From positions 186,001 through 250,000 of the forward strand of contig NZ_JAODPB010000002.1 of assembly GCF_025770735.1 (NCBI RefSeq): a stretch of DNA of 64,000 nucleotides, read 5' to 3'. Source of the DNA: Shouchella tritolerans. Its GTDB lineage: Bacteria; Bacillota; Bacilli; Bacillales; Bacillaceae_D. Position numbers and translations under genes: made by a program. Below the pieces are notes generated by a model. It searched no databases. It worked only from the letters and a program-made list of their open reading frames with translations, and had not been told where the DNA came from. This document shows positions 62,265 to 64,000 of the stretch, one piece after another; position 1 is the first letter of the stretch, and each line of letters opens with the position of its first letter.

Positions 62265-63277
62265 TACAATTAAAACTAGGATTTATCGGCGTCGGCGGTA
62301 TTGCATCAGGCAGGCATATCCCAGCATTTTCGAAAATTGAGGGAGTGGAACTTGCTGGCGTTTATGATGTAAATGAGAGCAGAGCGAAAGAAGTTGCCGC
62401 CAAATTTGCGATTCCTTTTGTCGCAAAAGAGGCAGCGGAGCTGTTCAAACATGTTGATGCTGTTATTATTTGTACGCCTAACAAATTCCACCATGAGATA
62501 TCCGTTGCTGCCCTTGAGGCAGGTGTCCATGTGTTTTGCGAAAAACCGATGGCCATTACGGATGCAGCGTGTGAGGACATGGTCAACGCAGCCGAGAAAG
62601 CGAAGCGTGTATTGCAAATCGGTTACCATTACCGTTTTAAAAAGGAATCTCAAGCCGCCAAACGCCTCATTGCCTCTGGTGGGATCGGCGACCCTCTAGT
62701 CGTGCGTGTTGAAGCGATGCGACGGAGAAAAGTACCTGGATGGGGCGTGTTCACCAATAGATCCCTTCAAGGAGGCGGGTGTCTAATGGATTACGGTTGC
62801 CATTTGTTAGATTTAGCACTTTGGCTCCTTGACTTCCCAGAAATAGAAAGTGTTCATGGGCAAACGTACGAAATGGTCAGCCGCGATCCAGACCAGGTCA
62901 ATCAATGGGGATTGTACGATGCGACCACCATTGACGTCGAAGACCACGCCACTGCTTATATTAAGTTTAAAAATGGAGCGACGATGCTATTTGAAACGTC
63001 GTGGGCCGCCAATGTTCCTGAAGACAAAGAAACGTTAAGCATCTCTGGCACGCAAGGAGGCGTAAACGTGTTTCCTTATGCAGTCAACCATGCTTCTCAA
63101 GGAATGATGACGACTACTGTAGCGGACTGGATTTCTGGAGAAAGCGATGAAGGGCTAGCGCAAGCACGGCATTTTGTCGCTGCCTGCACGAGTGGAACGG
63201 AACTTATCGTGAAACCGAGTGAAGCGCGCCTCGTTTCGAGCATCATCGAACAAATTTATGAACAGAGTAGTAAATAG
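62261..63277 (+). CDS. Gfo/Idh/MocA-family NAD(P)-dependent sugar oxidoreductase
   Basis: 338 residues. Rossmann motif [18 protein letters not shown], the family EKP motif ([18 protein letters not shown]) and the catalytic-region YHYRFKKES, then a beta-sheet dimer domain ([20 protein letters not shown] with the conserved Asp-x3-His). It likely oxidises a sugar hydroxyl, working with the ThuA-like protein (compare ThuB). Translationally coupled to it. No transporter is in this operon. Confidence 0.92.
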   Translation: MIQLKLGFIGVGGIASGRHIPAFSKIEGVELAGVYDVNESRAKEVAAKFAIPFVAKEAAELFKHVDAVIICTPNKFHHEISVAALEAGVHVFCEKPMAITDAACEDMVNAAEKAKRVLQIGYHYRFKKESQAAKRLIASGGIGDPLVVRVEAMRRRKVPGWGVFTNRSLQGGGCLMDYGCHLLDLALWLLDFPEIESVHGQTYEMVSRDPDQVNQWGLYDATTIDVEDHATAYIKFKNGATMLFETSWAANVPEDKETLSISGTQGGVNVFPYAVNHASQGMMTTTVADWISGESDEGLAQARHFVAACTSGTELIVKPSEARLVSSIIEQIYEQSSK

Positions 63278-63287
63278 AACAGAGCTT

Positions 63288-63386
63288 CGATCATTGGCGA
63301 TGGCTCATTCTGATTGATCGAAAACCGGCCCCAACATTCTGAAGTCTCCTTTTCCCACCCTAGGGTGCAGGGAAGGGGATTTCTTT
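63288..63386 (+). terminator. Hairpins after the sugar operon
   Basis: TTCGATCA...TGATCGAA (63288-63322), and CCTTTTCCCACCC-tag-GGGTGCAGGGAAGGGG followed by ATTTCTTTT. The second is the better terminator candidate. Confidence 0.5.
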
Positions 63387-63444
63387 TAGCTTTACGGAGA
63401 TGCCTCTTTTTGTGGTAATCTAAAGCAAAAAAGGGGGGGAAACG

Positions 63445-64000
63445 GTGGAGCTGGGCAGCACCATGTTCACATTTTTGCAAGAGCAAATTGACAAAGAACG
63501 GATTCCCGGAGCCGTCATCAGTGTGATTCATCGAAACCGCCTGCTTTTTCGGGGTGCGATCGGCTATCGCCAATTATGGCCAGACAGGCAGCCGATGACT
63601 GTCGATACTGTTTTTGATTTAGCTTCTTTAACGAAAGTTGTTTGTACGTTGCCGCTCATTTTACAGTTATGGCAAAGTAGGCGCCTCTCCCTTCATATGC
63701 CCGTAGCAGACGTGCTCCCTTCTTTCGGCGCTAATGGGAAAGAATCTGTAACGCTTTTCCAGTTGCTCACCCATTCAGCAGGGCTTCCTGCCAGCGTTCC
63801 CTTTTATAAAGAGGGGCTTAATAAAAACGAAACGATTGCCCGTGTTTGTCAACTAGCACCGACATACACACCTGGAAGCCGTGTTGTTTATAGCGATGTG
63901 GGGTTTATTGCCCTTGGAGCAATCATTGAACAAGTAACAGGGAAGAAGTTGCAACAAGTTGCAAGCGAATGGATATACTCACCTCTTGGCATGCAGGAAA
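63445..64000 (+). CDS. Beta-lactamase-family serine hydrolase (3' end outside window)
   Basis: 185 codons visible from GTG 63445 (AAGGGGGGG upstream); the gene runs off the window. Class C beta-lactamase/esterase/DD-peptidase family: nucleophile motif S-x-x-K as FDLASLTKVVCT, followed by LLTHSAGLPASVPFY and the Y-S-D motif VVYSDVGFIALG. No signal peptide, so a cytosolic esterase or amidase-type enzyme is likelier than a resistance enzyme; the start could also be ATG 63463. Confidence 0.88.
   Translation, partial: MELGSTMFTFLQEQIDKERIPGAVISVIHRNRLLFRGAIGYRQLWPDRQPMTVDTVFDLASLTKVVCTLPLILQLWQSRRLSLHMPVADVLPSFGANGKESVTLFQLLTHSAGLPASVPFYKEGLNKNETIARVCQLAPTYTPGSRVVYSDVGFIALGAIIEQVTGKKLQQVASEWIYSPLGMQE

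Noticed and set aside
63445-64000. Antibiotic-resistance beta-lactamase
   Set aside because: The S-x-x-K and Y-S-D motifs fit the broad esterase/DD-peptidase family and no signal peptide is visible; nothing points to resistance.

Overview
The window is 64 kb of a low-to-mid GC, endospore-forming Bacillaceae chromosome. Gene content, gene order and protein sequences are closest to what I know of alkaliphilic bacilli, most likely the Bacillus (Shouchella) clausii group. This rests on recognising gene neighbourhoods and on acidic extracytoplasmic proteins such as the PrsA tail; no database search was run. Apart from a decayed IS605-type remnant and a family of short intergenic repeats, it is core chromosome rather than an island.

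Layout. 0-2.3 kb: end of a leucine/branched acyl-CoA degradation operon (yngF-yngE). 2.4-7.2 kb: a YrzI-type small protein, an ECF sigma factor coupled to an unusual repeat protein, the shared sugar-importer ATPase MsmX and a PucR-type regulator. 7.2-23.4 kb: the yhe-yha-ecs block (yheE, yheB, yheA, a YhaX-like HAD protein, the secretion-stress pair cssRS, yhaM, yhaL, prsA, hpr, yhaH, serC, hit, ecsABC). 23.6-30.4 kb: a CcdA-like protein, the class A PBP PbpF and the late haem genes hemE-hemH-hemY. About 30.4-31.1 kb is a junction: the genes before it belong to one B. subtilis chromosomal region and those after it to another. At the junction sits a tiny-ORF operon (leader peptide, two terminators, mini-ORF, second YrzI paralogue). 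31.1-60.3 kb: spo0B-obg-pheB-pheA, niaR-nadS facing nadBCA, safA, a CoxA-type lipoprotein, a CuA lipoprotein, bofC, ruvAB, queA-tgt-yajC, yrzE, a YrbG-like protein, spoVB, comN, separate secD and secF, a LapA-type protein, recJ, apt, relA and dtd. 60.4-63.3 kb: a sugar operon (LacI regulator, ThuA-like and Gfo/Idh/MocA proteins) with a cre-like site. The window ends inside a serine beta-lactamase-family hydrolase.

Common themes are protein export and its quality control (CssRS, PrsA, EcsABC, SecD/SecF, YajC), sporulation (Hpr, Spo0B, SafA, BofC, SpoVB, CoxA-like, PbpF, two coat-like small proteins with sigma-K-like promoters) and NAD, haem and queuosine cofactor synthesis.

The most unusual features are: (1) a dispersed 50-157 bp intergenic repeat with imperfect terminal inverted repeats, about eleven copies in this window, mostly beside Rho-independent terminators, and in two cases flanked by near-identical duplicated terminator hairpins that look like target duplications; (2) the leader-peptide/tandem-terminator/YrzI operon near 30.5-31.0 kb; (3) the ECF sigma factor paired with a soluble V-x-G repeat protein in place of a membrane anti-sigma factor; (4) a TnpB remnant that keeps its 3' end and right-end hairpin, the part that specifies omega RNA in intact elements.
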